Shown in pieces: positions 51,714-64,000 of a stretch of 64,000 bases of DNA (position 1 is the first letter of the stretch; every line of letters starts with the position of its first letter). The position numbers and the translations under genes are program-made. Origin of the DNA: Methanolacinia petrolearia DSM 11571 (GTDB lineage: Archaea; Halobacteriota; Methanomicrobia; Methanomicrobiales; Methanomicrobiaceae). The notes beneath the pieces are model-generated. The model was not told where the DNA came from. It saw only the letters and a list, made by a program, of their open reading frames with translations, and ran no database searches. The DNA is taken from NCBI RefSeq assembly GCF_000147875.1, contig NC_014507.1, forward strand, positions 2,294,001 to 2,358,000. The letters are read 5' to 3'.

Positions 51714-51998
51714 TTAGAACCGGCCGCGGCCCCCGAAACCTCTTCCGCCGGCTGCAGATCTGCGGCCACGACCACCTCCGAATCTCCTGCCGCATCCGCA
51801 GGGCATACCGCCTCTTCCAAGGCCATAAAATCCTGCAGGAGTATTCACAGGGTTTCCTGCTGTATTTGGATCTCCTTCGTTTAAAACTTTATTCTCAGCA
51901 TCAGAAGATGCCTGAGAATCTGCAGGAACGCAATTTCCGCGTCCCCAGCCTGTCATAGAACCCATTCCATTGGGTCCGGTTCTGTTAAAACCTGGCAT
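51714..51998 (-). CDS. DUF5320-type glycine-rich protein, 94 aa
   Basis: ATG at 51998; the upstream extension is unlikely because the preceding codons are AT-rich non-coding sequence. MPGFNRTGPNGMGSMTGWGRG is the family start, and the C-terminus is a run of glycine, arginine and phenylalanine. It stands at the head of NifX/MinD clusters in many archaea and bacteria. Function unknown. Confidence 0.85.
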   Translation of the reverse strand: MPGFNRTGPNGMGSMTGWGRGNCVPADSQASSDAENKVLNEGDPNTAGNPVNTPAGFYGLGRGGMPCGCGRRFGGGRGRRSAAGGRGFGGRGRF

Positions 51999-52120
51999 TT
52001 TTTTCACCTGTTTAATTGTATATATTACACATATGCGCAAAAATAGATAAAGGTGCTCCTTGCGGCACAATTAAATGAAAGGTCTTTTACGACCTTAAAT
52101 CTCAAAAGAGGATGGATTGC

Positions 52121-52969
52121 CTAATTACTTTCATCAGCGGATTTTTCACGCCCCGTTCCTTCCGGGAACCATAGCGTCCTCTGCGGGAACGGGATCTGGA
52201 TTCCGTTTTCTTCAAGAGCGAGCTTGATCTTCCACAATAGTTCAGTCCTGACATCCCACCATTCAGATGATGGAGCCCAGATCCTGACGATCAGGATAAC
52301 TGCGTTGTCTCCGAGTTCATCTACGTATATAGAGGGGGAAGGGCTTTTCAGGGCGAAAGGGTGCCTGTTTATTACCTTCCATATGACCTCTATTGCTCTG
52401 TCGGCGTCGTCAGAATACCTGATCCCGACTGAATATTCAAATCTCCTTGCAACATGTGCGACATAATTCGTTATATTCGAAGTGAAGAGGGTCTGGTTCG
52501 GGATTCTCGTATAAATTCCATCATAAGTCTTGATAATTGTGGAGAGAATCCTTATATCCTCAACTGTTCCGAGAGTATCTCCCACACCTATGTTGTCGCC
52601 GATCTTGATTGGCTGTTCGAAGAATAAAATAAGGCCAGAAAAAAAATTCGCGATGACTGTCTGACCGGCAAGACCGATGATTATACTTAAAAATCCTCCT
52701 GCAATAAGGAGCCCTGAGAGATTGACGTTCAGGTGGGGGAGCGCCACGAGAAAACCTATGACCACAATTGAGAAATATAATATTTTGGAGGCCATTTCCC
52801 GGCTATTTACCGGCATCCAGCCAGAAAGGCCTTTTTTAATCTTCTTGGAGATATAAGCCGCCAGAATAAAGGTTGAAATTATTATTATTACAAAATAAAG
52901 GATATCGCTGACATAGAGGTCATTGGTGCCGACCGGCAGATTCAGGAATACATTTACTATGTCAGCCAC
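52121..52969 (-). CDS. mscS: Small-conductance mechanosensitive channel, MscS family
   Basis: 282 residues: three membrane segments at the N-terminus, the pore-lining helix with a glycine-alanine pattern (LLIAGGFLSIIIGLAGQTVIANFFSG), and a cytoplasmic beta domain. It releases solutes under hypo-osmotic stress. It overlaps the DUF432 gene by one base, so the two are co-translated. Confidence 0.92.
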   Translation of the reverse strand: MADIVNVFLNLPVGTNDLYVSDILYFVIIIISTFILAAYISKKIKKGLSGWMPVNSREMASKILYFSIVVIGFLVALPHLNVNLSGLLIAGGFLSIIIGLAGQTVIANFFSGLILFFEQPIKIGDNIGVGDTLGTVEDIRILSTIIKTYDGIYTRIPNQTLFTSNITNYVAHVARRFEYSVGIRYSDDADRAIEVIWKVINRHPFALKSPSPSIYVDELGDNAVILIVRIWAPSSEWWDVRTELLWKIKLALEENGIQIPFPQRTLWFPEGTGREKSADESN

Positions 52970-53676
52970 TACTGGTACCCCCAGTTCATCTTATAGAATT
53001 TACCCACAACAGGGATTTCCCTGCCGTAATAAAGCTCTATCGTCTTGTCCGTGCCTGCGACAATCGGGGCATTGAAAAATTTAGTCTCCGCTTCATCTTT
53101 CGGCAGCACCCTGATCTCGGCCGACATGGTGACATACCAGTCGTTATAGAAGATCTTCATCCCGTAACTGTCGAATATGCCTCTTGAAAGCTCGACAATT
53201 TCCTTTTCGGGATTCACTATCTTAAGGGACATTACGCCTTCCATGAGGTTGTCGACCTCCGGCATCTTCCTGTAAACCGCACTTTTATGCCACCTTACAA
53301 CGGCACCCTCCTTCGGAGATCCATAGAGAGAATATTTACTCACAGCCTGAGAGAATACATCAAGCAGGGAAACGCTTTTTCCTGACTTCAGGAAGACCCC
53401 GATCTCTACCGGAAACGTGAGATAATAGAGATCTTCAGACTCAGGGGACATTACAATCTTATCGAATTCTATCTCAAGGAAACGTGTAATATTCTTTGGG
53501 AGATTTACAGGCTCCACAGGATTAATTATCAGTTCCCCGTCATTCGGGGATATGACCAGTTCCCGGGTATCGTCACCGCATATTCTGCGGTATATGTATA
53601 ACCCATTCTCTTCGGTTACCTCTATTGAGACGGATTCCTCTTCTATTGCGCAGGGATAACGGTATGTCCCGTACAT
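52969..53676 (-). CDS. DUF432 family protein
   Basis: 235 residues, beta-rich with no membrane segment. MYGTYRYPCAIEEESVSIEV and VDNLMEGVMSLKIVNPEKEIVEL fit DUF432, an archaeal family usually found beside mscS, as here. Probably part of the mechanosensitive system, but its role has not been shown. Confidence 0.8.
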   Translation of the reverse strand: MYGTYRYPCAIEEESVSIEVTEENGLYIYRRICGDDTRELVISPNDGELIINPVEPVNLPKNITRFLEIEFDKIVMSPESEDLYYLTFPVEIGVFLKSGKSVSLLDVFSQAVSKYSLYGSPKEGAVVRWHKSAVYRKMPEVDNLMEGVMSLKIVNPEKEIVELSRGIFDSYGMKIFYNDWYVTMSAEIRVLPKDEAETKFFNAPIVAGTDKTIELYYGREIPVVGKFYKMNWGYQ

Positions 53677-53824
53677 TTACTCAAGATATCGATCACCAGA
53701 TATTAAAATATTTGGAGCTTTCAGGACAAAAACAGACGAAACAGGAATTTCTTAAAAATAAATTACCTGTTACCAGAATATTGAGACCTCGCGGTATAGA
53801 ATCAAACTCCAGTAGAGCTGTTCA

Positions 53825-54060
53825 ACCCCTCAAAGGGAACTGACTCTAAAATGCTTCGTGGTTTCTCATTCTCACATGCGCTCGGATTCCCGAGAACTCA
53901 ACACTTCACGCAATTCAATCAAATTTTATCAAAACAGGCTCCCTCACAGGGAATTGACTCGAAAACTTCGTTTTCTCATCTTCGCGTTCGCTCAGATTCC
54001 CGAGAACTCACTTATCTCAGCACTTCTTTAAAACAAACTCAAGACCTAACGGTCTACTCT
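53825..54060. repeat. Degenerate tandem repeats related to 5S rRNA sequence
   Basis: Two units of about 113 bases, at about 53825-53912 and 53936-54025, share AGGGAA.TGACTC.AAA.CTTCG and end in GATTCCCGAGAACTCA, which equals the 5S segment GGTTCCCGAGAACTCG seen at 54112-54127. The second also keeps TATCTCAG. They look like decayed partial copies of the 5S-end region. No gene lies here. Confidence 0.5.
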
Positions 54061-54096
54061 AAATTTCACTTAGAACAGTTCACAATCCTTTCGGGA

Positions 54097-54213
54097 TTGC
54101 AGCGGGGGATGGTTCCCGAGAACTCGCGTATCTCAGTACAGCATCCTACGTGGGTGGTCTTAACTTCCGGGTTCGAAACGGGTCCGGGTGTGACACCACC
54201 GCTATGGCCGCAA
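54097..54213 (-). rRNA. rrf: 5S rRNA, extra copy outside the main operon
   Basis: 117 bases, identical to 58158-58274 except for one base in the visible alignment (CCTACG versus CCTGCG on the plus strand). The terminal helix TTGCGGC/GCTGCAA pairs. It is linked to the tRNA-Cys upstream in transcription. A CAATCC/GGGATTG hairpin overlaps the 3' end and may act in termination or processing. Confidence 0.92.
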
Positions 54214-54307
54214 ATTTAAACCTCATTTCACTACGTGAAACTCGGATTCGGAAATTTTCTGTGAAAATTTCCTGCAAGCTCAAACCTTCTGCGAAGGTTC
54301 TTCGCTA

Positions 54308-54379
54308 AGCCAAGGCCCAGACTTGAACTGGGGTGTAGCTGATCTGCAGTCAGCCGCGTGGCCACTCCGCCACCTTGGC
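54308..54379 (-). tRNA. tRNA-Cys (anticodon GCA)
   Basis: Acceptor GCCAAGG/CCTTGGC, anticodon arm GCTGA-CTGCAGA-TCAGC giving GCA, and T-arm CCCAG-TTCAAGT-CTGGG. Discriminator is T. It lies 94 bases upstream of the extra 5S gene on the same strand; the spacer between them contains small hairpins (TTTCACTACGTGAAA, ACCTTCTGCGAAGGT). Confidence 0.95.
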
Positions 54380-54454
54380 AAATCGCCTATAATTATTGAT
54401 CATTATCTAAATAAAAGATATCGGTTTATATTTCAGGGATGGACTTCGCCGGAG

Positions 54455-55150
54455 TCATGAACAGATATTGCACATTATATTTCCCAATTCTGACAATGTC
54501 ACATTGATCTGCCTTCCGTTTCTTTTCTTAACGATAAACCCGTTGTCTTCAAGAACCTTAAGGTGGTGGCTGACCCTGCTTCTTTCTTTATAAAAATCAT
54601 CAGAATATTTGATAATTGACGGATTCAGTCTTATAATAAGTTCATCAAGGGAGTTGACACCACCCTCGACTGCGGCAACGATCTTCATCTGCTCATCCCG
54701 CAGGAAACATACGGGCAGGGTAGGAATTTCGACGATCTCCTCTACGCCGGTTTCCTCTCCTGATTCATCATATTGGGGTATTGAGGTTATAACTTTGCAG
54801 CCGGTTATCGATCCAGCTATATAGCCCGAGACAGCAAATGTTCTCAGTGAACCGCTGATATTGACTATAACATCATTCCCACAGTCCATTTCGGAGCGAA
54901 TTAAATTGACAATCTGGACAGAACTTCTTGTTATGTCTTTTTTGTCAATTGCAACGATTTCAACTTCGAAGATCTGTCCAAGTTCATCCATCATATCTTC
55001 TGCAAGAGCTCTCGACCTCCTTTCACCGGAGGATAACTGTTCCCCCACCACCAGGATTATCCTCCCCACAGGATAATTTGACAGCATCTTGATGGAATCC
55101 ATCAACCGCTCCTTATGGTGTCCAACAAAAACAATATGAGAAGTATTCAT
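54455..55150 (-). CDS. CARF-domain winged-helix regulator (Csa3/DUF6293-like)
   Basis: 231 residues. The first 140 form a Rossmann-like CARF domain (HIVFVGHHKERLMDSI at the start, VNISGSLRTFAVSGYIAG as the nucleotide-site loop), and the last 70 an ArsR-type winged helix (RSRVSHHLKVLEDNGFIVKKRNG). This matches Csa3-like regulators that sense cyclic oligoadenylate in CRISPR systems, and the related haloarchaeal HFX_2341 family, which lacks CRISPR linkage. No cas genes are nearby. Confidence 0.8.
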   Translation of the reverse strand: MNTSHIVFVGHHKERLMDSIKMLSNYPVGRIILVVGEQLSSGERRSRALAEDMMDELGQIFEVEIVAIDKKDITRSSVQIVNLIRSEMDCGNDVIVNISGSLRTFAVSGYIAGSITGCKVITSIPQYDESGEETGVEEIVEIPTLPVCFLRDEQMKIVAAVEGGVNSLDELIIRLNPSIIKYSDDFYKERSRVSHHLKVLEDNGFIVKKRNGRQINVTLSELGNIMCNICS

Positions 55151-55404
55151 ACCGGTCTATATATCCACTTGAAAAACATATAAAAATAGTGATAAATGTT
55201 TGAAAAATTAAGAGTTTCGATAAAATTTATTTCATATCTTCCACAAATTGGGAAATTATATTTCAATAATATAACATATCCCATTCGGTTTTACTATTTT
55301 GATTTTTAATCAGGCACTCCAATTAATTCTTTCACTGACACTCATTCTCTGATTACCGAAGATGATTAGAAAATAATACATTCAGGATAATCATAGATTA
55401 TTCA

Positions 55405-56811
55405 GTGACTGACAGACGGAAATTCATCTCAGGAGCAGGATTTACATCATTTACTACCGGAACCGGAATATTCGCGATTTATTTCATGTTATCCTCGATG
55501 ACCCTTGCCATCCCTGTGATTACGGGCCTATATAATTTTCAGCCTTATGTATCCGGATTCATAATACAGGCACATCTTATCGGAGCAGTGATATTCCTTC
55601 TACCTGCTGCAAGAATAGGCGACTTAATCGGGCATGAAAAGATCCTGTGCATCGGGGGATTCTTTTTTGCCGTATCGTCCTTCCTGTGCGCAGTTTTTCC
55701 TTCCGACATGGGAGGAATGGGACTGATATTTTTTAGATTCACCCAGGGTATCGGCGACGGTATGATAATGGCCTCATCACTCGTTCTGCTCTCCCGCAGA
55801 TGGAGCCCTGAAAAGAGAGGAGAATCCTTCGGCCTTTTTCTTTTTTCAGGATATATGGGGTATATCGCAGGTCTTCTGGGAGGAGGAACACTAATCGATC
55901 TCTTCAGCTGGAGAGCCCCGTTTCTGTTTACGGTTCCTGTGACCATTATTACAGGGATCTGCGGTTATATTCTCTCAAAATCCGGAACAGGAATAACTTC
56001 CGTTGATAAACAGAAACTTGACCTGAAAGGGATTGCTCTCTTCGCTCCTGCGATTGTCATGCTCACAGCCGGCCTTTCACTAATTCCTTCAACGAACTCC
56101 GCATACCTGATTATCACAGGCACAGTGCTCTTCATCTTTCTGGTTATTCATGAAAAGAGGAGCGATTATCCATTATTTAAGATTTCCTTATTCAAAAACA
56201 ACAGGATCTTCTCACTTGCAATATTATCCGACATTTTGTATTATTCAGGCATTGGTGCAGTCAGTTACTTACTAATTACATACCTAGAGGCAGGAAGAGG
56301 TCTGGGATCATTCGATGCTGCACTGGTGATCCTGCCGATATCAATTATTCAGGGTGTGATGTCTCCGGTTACCGGAAAATTATCGGATAAAATCGATCCC
56401 AAATATATATCCTCGGTCGGAGTCTCTTTAATTTTTACAATTCTCTTATTGTATTCACATATAGAGCAGGACACATCAATTTTGGTGATCACAATTGCGG
56501 CGGCCATAACAGGAGCAGGTTTCGCTATGTTCTCAGCCCCTAATAAAAACGCAATTATGAATTCCGTTAAACAGCAAGATCACGGGAATGCTTCAGGAAT
56601 AGCAAACACTTTTGAGCAGACCGGAAATCTTGTCAGCATAGGTATTGCGGCAGCCATAATGACCGGAATTACAGGAGAATCGACATCAGGCAGTTATACT
56701 CCCGATCTCCTGCTAAAAAGTATAGATATAATCTTTTTAATTCTTGCATTTATTTGCCTTGTAAATATTGCAGTAATTCTCATACGAGGAAAGATCAAAC
56801 AGGAATCCTGA
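55405..56811 (+). CDS. MFS transporter (DHA2-type, 14 helices)
   Basis: 468 residues, starting at GTG. The motif A region RIGDLIGHEKIL and the motif C-like GYMGYIAGLLGGGTLID are seen, and the length and helix number fit the drug:proton antiporter-2 group. Probably exports toxic compounds; the substrate is unknown. It stands alone, convergent with the small gene at 56813. Confidence 0.88.
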   Translation: MTDRRKFISGAGFTSFTTGTGIFAIYFMLSSMTLAIPVITGLYNFQPYVSGFIIQAHLIGAVIFLLPAARIGDLIGHEKILCIGGFFFAVSSFLCAVFPSDMGGMGLIFFRFTQGIGDGMIMASSLVLLSRRWSPEKRGESFGLFLFSGYMGYIAGLLGGGTLIDLFSWRAPFLFTVPVTIITGICGYILSKSGTGITSVDKQKLDLKGIALFAPAIVMLTAGLSLIPSTNSAYLIITGTVLFIFLVIHEKRSDYPLFKISLFKNNRIFSLAILSDILYYSGIGAVSYLLITYLEAGRGLGSFDAALVILPISIIQGVMSPVTGKLSDKIDPKYISSVGVSLIFTILLLYSHIEQDTSILVITIAAAITGAGFAMFSAPNKNAIMNSVKQQDHGNASGIANTFEQTGNLVSIGIAAAIMTGITGESTSGSYTPDLLLKSIDIIFLILAFICLVNIAVILIRGKIKQES

Positions 56812-56812
56812 T

Positions 56813-57067
56813 TTATCTGAGAGCCTCCTCAATTTCCTCGAAAGTTAATACATCATATCCATTAACTTTATTTTCCGGTATTATTCCAATCTGAACATAT
56901 AATTCAAGATCAGGATTTTCCATTACAACAAGTGTTGGCTTCTCAACTCTTTCCAGAAACCCGAGAGATTCAAGTTCGCTTTTTAAAATCTTGATATCGG
57001 TGTAGCGGCTGAACAATTCAATTGCAGATTTTTTTATTTTTTTCTGCTCATGAATTCTAACAGTCAT
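56813..57067 (-). CDS. Hypothetical protein, 84 aa
   Basis: Small soluble protein, charged, with helix-strand pattern (KSAIELFSRYTDIKILKSELESLGF) and a final FEEIEEAL. One base separates its stop from the MFS gene. Unrecognised; perhaps a regulator. Confidence 0.55.
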   Translation of the reverse strand: MTVRIHEQKKIKKSAIELFSRYTDIKILKSELESLGFLERVEKPTLVVMENPDLELYVQIGIIPENKVNGYDVLTFEEIEEALR

Positions 57068-57218
57068 AGCAATGGAATGCTCAATATAACAATATAAATT
57101 TTATCCAGAGATGTGAAAATATTTTTTAATTATCCTACTAAGCCGAATCTGAGTAATGCATCTAATCAGGGAATAAGCATCGTCTAATATCTATAGAAAC
57201 AAACAATTTTCCAGAATT

Positions 57219-57728
57219 ATGATACTTAAGATAATACAAACTAAAAGATTAATCCTGATTCCTGTTACTGAAGATATAATAAATTACGAAATAAATAAGG
57301 AGAAACTGCCTGATGCCCTGTCAGGTATTTTTATACCTGAAAACTGGCCGCATGAATCAGTGACAACTGATGTAAACCTGACTTTTCAGGCCCTCCTTAA
57401 ACAAAACAGACTATTTAGCTTTTACTGGATTAGCAATTCAGATAGAGAAAACCAGGTATTAATAGGAAGCGGGGGATTTATTGTTCATGAGAACGCGGAT
57501 TTTGAACTGGGTTATTCAGTTCTAAAACAATACGAAAATCAGGGTTATACTACGGAAGCGGTAGAAGCACTCCTTGAATGGTATAAAAAATCAGGGTTTA
57601 AGGAGGCTATTCTTGCCAAAACAGAACCTGAGAATTATCCGTCAATAAGAGTCCTGGAGAAAAACGGATTTTCCAGATCAGGATCTGAAGAAGAATCGGG
57701 TTTGCTTATTTATTCGATTAAAGAATAA
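57219..57728 (+). CDS. GNAT-family N-acetyltransferase (RimJ/RimL-like)
   Basis: 169 residues. RLILIPVT at the start, IGSGGFIV and the acetyl-CoA region FELGYSVLKQYENQGYTTEAVEALLEW, then IRVLEKNGF are typical of RimL-type acetyltransferases. It probably acetylates a protein N-terminus or an amine. AT-rich compared with the chromosome average. Confidence 0.85.
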   Translation: MILKIIQTKRLILIPVTEDIINYEINKEKLPDALSGIFIPENWPHESVTTDVNLTFQALLKQNRLFSFYWISNSDRENQVLIGSGGFIVHENADFELGYSVLKQYENQGYTTEAVEALLEWYKKSGFKEAILAKTEPENYPSIRVLEKNGFSRSGSEEESGLLIYSIKE

Positions 57729-57739
57729 TCAGATATTTT

Positions 57740-57860
57740 TTAGAGTTTAAAGGGCTTAAGCCCCTTCGGGGCAGCCCCATGCTCAGTTCGCTTCGCGAAC
57801 TTTCGCAATGATGATAACCCGGCCTGGACGCTACCCATCCGGGTAGCCTTGGCCGGGAAG
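57740..57860. repeat. Palindromic intergenic strip downstream of the acetyltransferase
   Basis: Inverted repeats follow one another: GGGCTTAAGCCC, CCCCTTCGGGG, TTCGCTTCGCGAA, CTACCCATCCGGGTAG, all inside the arms of a longer CCCGGCC/GGCCGGG. This resembles the palindromic strip at 2940-3250. The remainder to 58157 shows no gene. Confidence 0.5.
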
Positions 57861-58157
57861 ATTTACTATTCTGATTATTCTTAAACAGTGAAATTATTAG
57901 ATTCATCGGGAAAACACGAGGAACCGGAGGGATGCTTGCCCGTCCCGACGGCGTCTATCGCGAGCAGGGGGAGGGTTGAAGGGAGGAGGATGTGCCCCCT
58001 CCCTTCTCTGCTATTAAAGAAAACAAAACTCAAGCTCAAATAAAAAAATCACGAAAGCAATCAAAAACATGAGTGTCTTATTAATCATTTAAAATTACTC
58101 AATACCTTACGGTCTTCTTCAAAATCTCAGTAGAACAGTTCACAATCCTTACCGGGA

Positions 58158-58274
58158 TTGCAGCGGGGGATGGTTCCCGAGAACTCGCGTATCTCAGTAC
58201 AGCATCCTGCGTGGGTGGTCTTAACTTCCGGGTTCGAAACGGGTCCGGGTGTGACACCACCGCTATGGCCGCAA
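58158..58274 (-). rRNA. rrf: 5S rRNA of the rRNA operon
   Basis: Terminal helix TTGCGGC/GCTGCAA; 117 bases. It follows the 23S gene by about 110 bases. The other copy is at 54097-54213. Confidence 0.95.
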
Positions 58275-58385
58275 ACGTCAGACTCCGGTCATGAACCGGA
58301 ACGTTTGCAAATATCTGACTGTATAGTGTGTGCACAGAAGGATTTCGTCTGGATTTCAGCGGTATAGCCAATTGCTGAATTATCG

Positions 58386-61290
<2,905 letters not shown>

Positions 61291-61437
61291 TATATCGGCT
61301 TAACCGCTAAAATCCATTTAACGTCCTTTGTGCACACCTATACACGGCTTCAAAGGGTCACGCGTCGCCATGACTCTCAGCCCTTCCCCGGTGACTCGCA
61401 TCTCCGGGTGCATCGAAAACCGTTGTTCTTCAACGGA

Positions 61438-61510
61438 TGGACTCAGGGGGATTTGAACCCCCGGCCTCGGCCTTGCAAAGGCCGCGCTCTTCCAGCTGAG
61501 CTATAAGCCC
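61438..61510 (-). tRNA. tRNA-Ala (anticodon TGC) in the 16S-23S spacer
   Basis: Acceptor GGGCTTA/TGAGTCC with the identity pair G3:U70, discriminator A, and anticodon loop TTTGCAA giving TGC. Its place in the 16S-23S spacer is typical of euryarchaea. Confidence 0.96.
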
Positions 61511-61524
61511 GCCTCGATTATTGC

Positions 61525-61564
61525 TTGCTGACACAAGTGATTTTACAGTCTGTTTAACAACCGC
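61525..61564 (-). other. 16S rRNA processing stem, 3' arm
   Basis: CACAAGTGA (61532-61540) and the nearby TGTTTAACAACCGC pair with TCACTTGTG (63131-63139) and GCGGTTATTAAACA (63107-63120) across the 16S gene. This forms the long stem cleaved at the bulge-helix-bulge during maturation. Confidence 0.7.
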
Positions 61565-61585
61565 TACTTAAACCCTTATTTCGTT

Positions 61586-63053
<1,468 letters not shown>

Positions 63054-63106
63054 TATTTTTTCAGTACTAAGCACACTATCGGTTATGTAACTTTTAAAGG
63101 AGATTA

Positions 63107-63140
63107 GCGGTTATTAAACAGATTTCCGCATCACTTGTGC
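63107..63140 (-). other. 16S rRNA processing stem, 5' arm
   Basis: Complement of the 3' arm at 61525-61564: GCGGTTATTAAACAGA and TCACTTGTG on the plus strand. Confidence 0.7.
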
Positions 63141-63221
63141 CAACGTCAGAACCGATGCGCCCACTCGCGCACATCTCGGCTCCCCATCAAACAATCGCGG
63201 AAACAATATTAGAGTTCATGA

Positions 63222-63229
63222 CATATAAA
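63222..63229 (-). promoter_or_regulatory. rRNA operon promoter, proximal TATA box
   Basis: TTTATATG on the minus strand, about 170 bases ahead of the 16S gene. An identical octamer is found at 63386-63393. Confidence 0.6.
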
Positions 63230-63385
63230 CCATGTCTTTCTTGTTTCCGTAAGGCAACAGAACAAACATTTTTGTTCGATACTCTGTTATCCGTTAAAGC
63301 TATCTAGTGGTCGCGTTTCTCGAAAAGAGCTCTCAGAGCCCTTTTCTTACACACCACTTCAGCCTTACAATGTTATCAGTTGCAA

Positions 63386-63393
63386 CATATAAA
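63386..63393 (-). promoter_or_regulatory. rRNA operon promoter, distal TATA box
   Basis: CACCTTTATATGTTGC on the minus strand, about 333 bases ahead of the 16S gene. The repeated element suggests tandem promoters. The 473-base region between 16S and hisE otherwise has no gene. Confidence 0.55.
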
Positions 63394-63527
63394 GGTGCTT
63401 GTTTCAGATCGAAAAAATGCTGAAATTCAGGGATCATAAACACAAAAAATTCAAAAAAATTGGAAAAAATCAGTTGAAACATGGTGAACGCGCAATCTGA
63501 TAGATCACAAGAGGGAGACCGAAAGGA

Positions 63528-63821
63528 TCACCTGCGGCGGTTTTCAAGCTCCGACATTACATCAGACAGATCGACATCCGCAGCACGCAGCGCGAGAAGC
63601 GTATGGAAGATCAGGTCCGCAGCCTCGCCCACCTTGGCATTGTAATCGCTGTTTTTCACCGCAATAATAAACTCGGTAGCTTCCTCGCCGACCTTCTCCA
63701 GCGACTTGTCGATGCCTTTCCTGTGATTCAGTATATCAACGACATAGCTTTTTTCTGGAGGGTTCTCGGCACGATCACAGATTACGGACCATAATTCATC
63801 AATAACTTCAGAAGAACTCAT
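63528..63821 (-). CDS. hisE: Phosphoribosyl-ATP diphosphatase
   Basis: 97 residues. HisE splits pyrophosphate from phosphoribosyl-ATP in histidine synthesis. LEKVGEEATEFIIAVKN and VGEAADLIFHTLLAL carry the acidic metal-binding residues of the family. The second ATG (63821) is chosen because GAGGTG lies at the right distance. It is 16 bases downstream of the KH gene, so the two may be co-transcribed. Confidence 0.93.
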   Translation of the reverse strand: MSSSEVIDELWSVICDRAENPPEKSYVVDILNHRKGIDKSLEKVGEEATEFIIAVKNSDYNAKVGEAADLIFHTLLALRAADVDLSDVMSELENRRR

Positions 63822-63837
63822 CATACACCTCTTCAAT

Positions 63838-64000
63838 TCAATATGATATCTCCGACTTCATCTCCAAAATACCTGAGCACGAGCAGTCTTGCCTTTTCGA
63901 TATTACACCCGCCTTTTCCGATAGCCTTACCGAGATCAGTTTTGTTGTCGACATAAACAAGGATTTTTCCGGACTCGTCAGCTCTGCCTGATCCGGATAT
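63838..64000 (-). CDS. KH-domain protein (NusA-like), partial
   Basis: The last 53 residues are visible; the 5' end lies beyond the window. ILVYVDNKTDLGKAIGKGGCNIEKARLLV contains the GKGG loop of the KH fold (type II), as in archaeal NusA-like RNA-binding proteins. The stop is at 63838-63840. The precise family cannot be fixed from the fragment. Confidence 0.65.
   Translation of the reverse strand, partial: YPDQAELTSPEKSLFMSTTKLISVRLSEKAGVISKRQDCSCSGILEMKSEISY

Overview
The window comes from a methanogenic archaeon, most likely a member of the Methanomicrobiales (Methanomicrobiaceae-like; inferred from gene content, not from a search). The archaeal rRNA operon, the GatD/GatE amidotransferase, the McrA-arginine methylase Mmp10, a FilR1-type regulator, TATA-box promoters and a DUF432/MscS pair all support this.

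Layout. 1-2.3 kb: a nitrate/sulfonate/taurine-type ABC importer. 2.6-16 kb: host genes (argH, gatD-gatE, a FilR1-like regulator, a UbiA-family prenyltransferase, a SPASM radical SAM enzyme, an M24 peptidase, cobO, glutamate dehydrogenase, mmp10). 16.1-34.6 kb: an 18.4-kb provirus in the 3' end of a tRNA-Thr(TGT) gene, bounded by a 19-bp repeat and carrying a tyrosine integrase at its right end. 34.6-39 kb: an accessory strip with one insertion sequence (7-bp target duplication), a DUF4258/DUF2283 pair, an MNT/HEPN pair whose HEPN gene is broken, and a permease remnant. 39-53.7 kb: host genes (APC permease, glutamine amidotransferase, a UvrD-like helicase-nuclease, a PAS histidine kinase, a ZIP transporter, a MinD/NifX-like iron-sulfur cluster, MscS/DUF432). 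53.7-63.5 kb: an extra tRNA-Cys/5S unit, a CARF-HTH regulator, an MFS transporter, and a complete 16S-tRNA-Ala-23S-5S operon on the minus strand. hisE and a partial KH-domain gene close the window.

The provirus is the main discovery. A P9/A32-like packaging ATPase, a 44-residue membrane peptide and a 322-residue all-beta protein lie in a row; this order and these sizes fit a membrane-containing, tailless icosahedral virus of the double-jelly-roll lineage (STIV, and the euryarchaeal proviruses TKV4 and MVV). Its left arm (minus strand) holds regulators, two DNA methyltransferases and an ASCH protein. Its right arm (plus strand) holds virion genes, many with a single membrane segment, followed by a repeat-bearing adhesin-like protein and an Ig-like protein.

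Between the arms lies a solitary CRISPR-type repeat (22683-22713), directly downstream of a promoter and a 50-residue ORF. It is a candidate RNA anti-CRISPR or superinfection-exclusion unit. Other notable points are a gene created by tandem duplication that fuses the ATPase N-terminus to a two-TM protein, identical 12-bp palindromes in front of the two inward-facing terminal genes, and a divergent pair of RHH regulators flanking repeated operator-like motifs.
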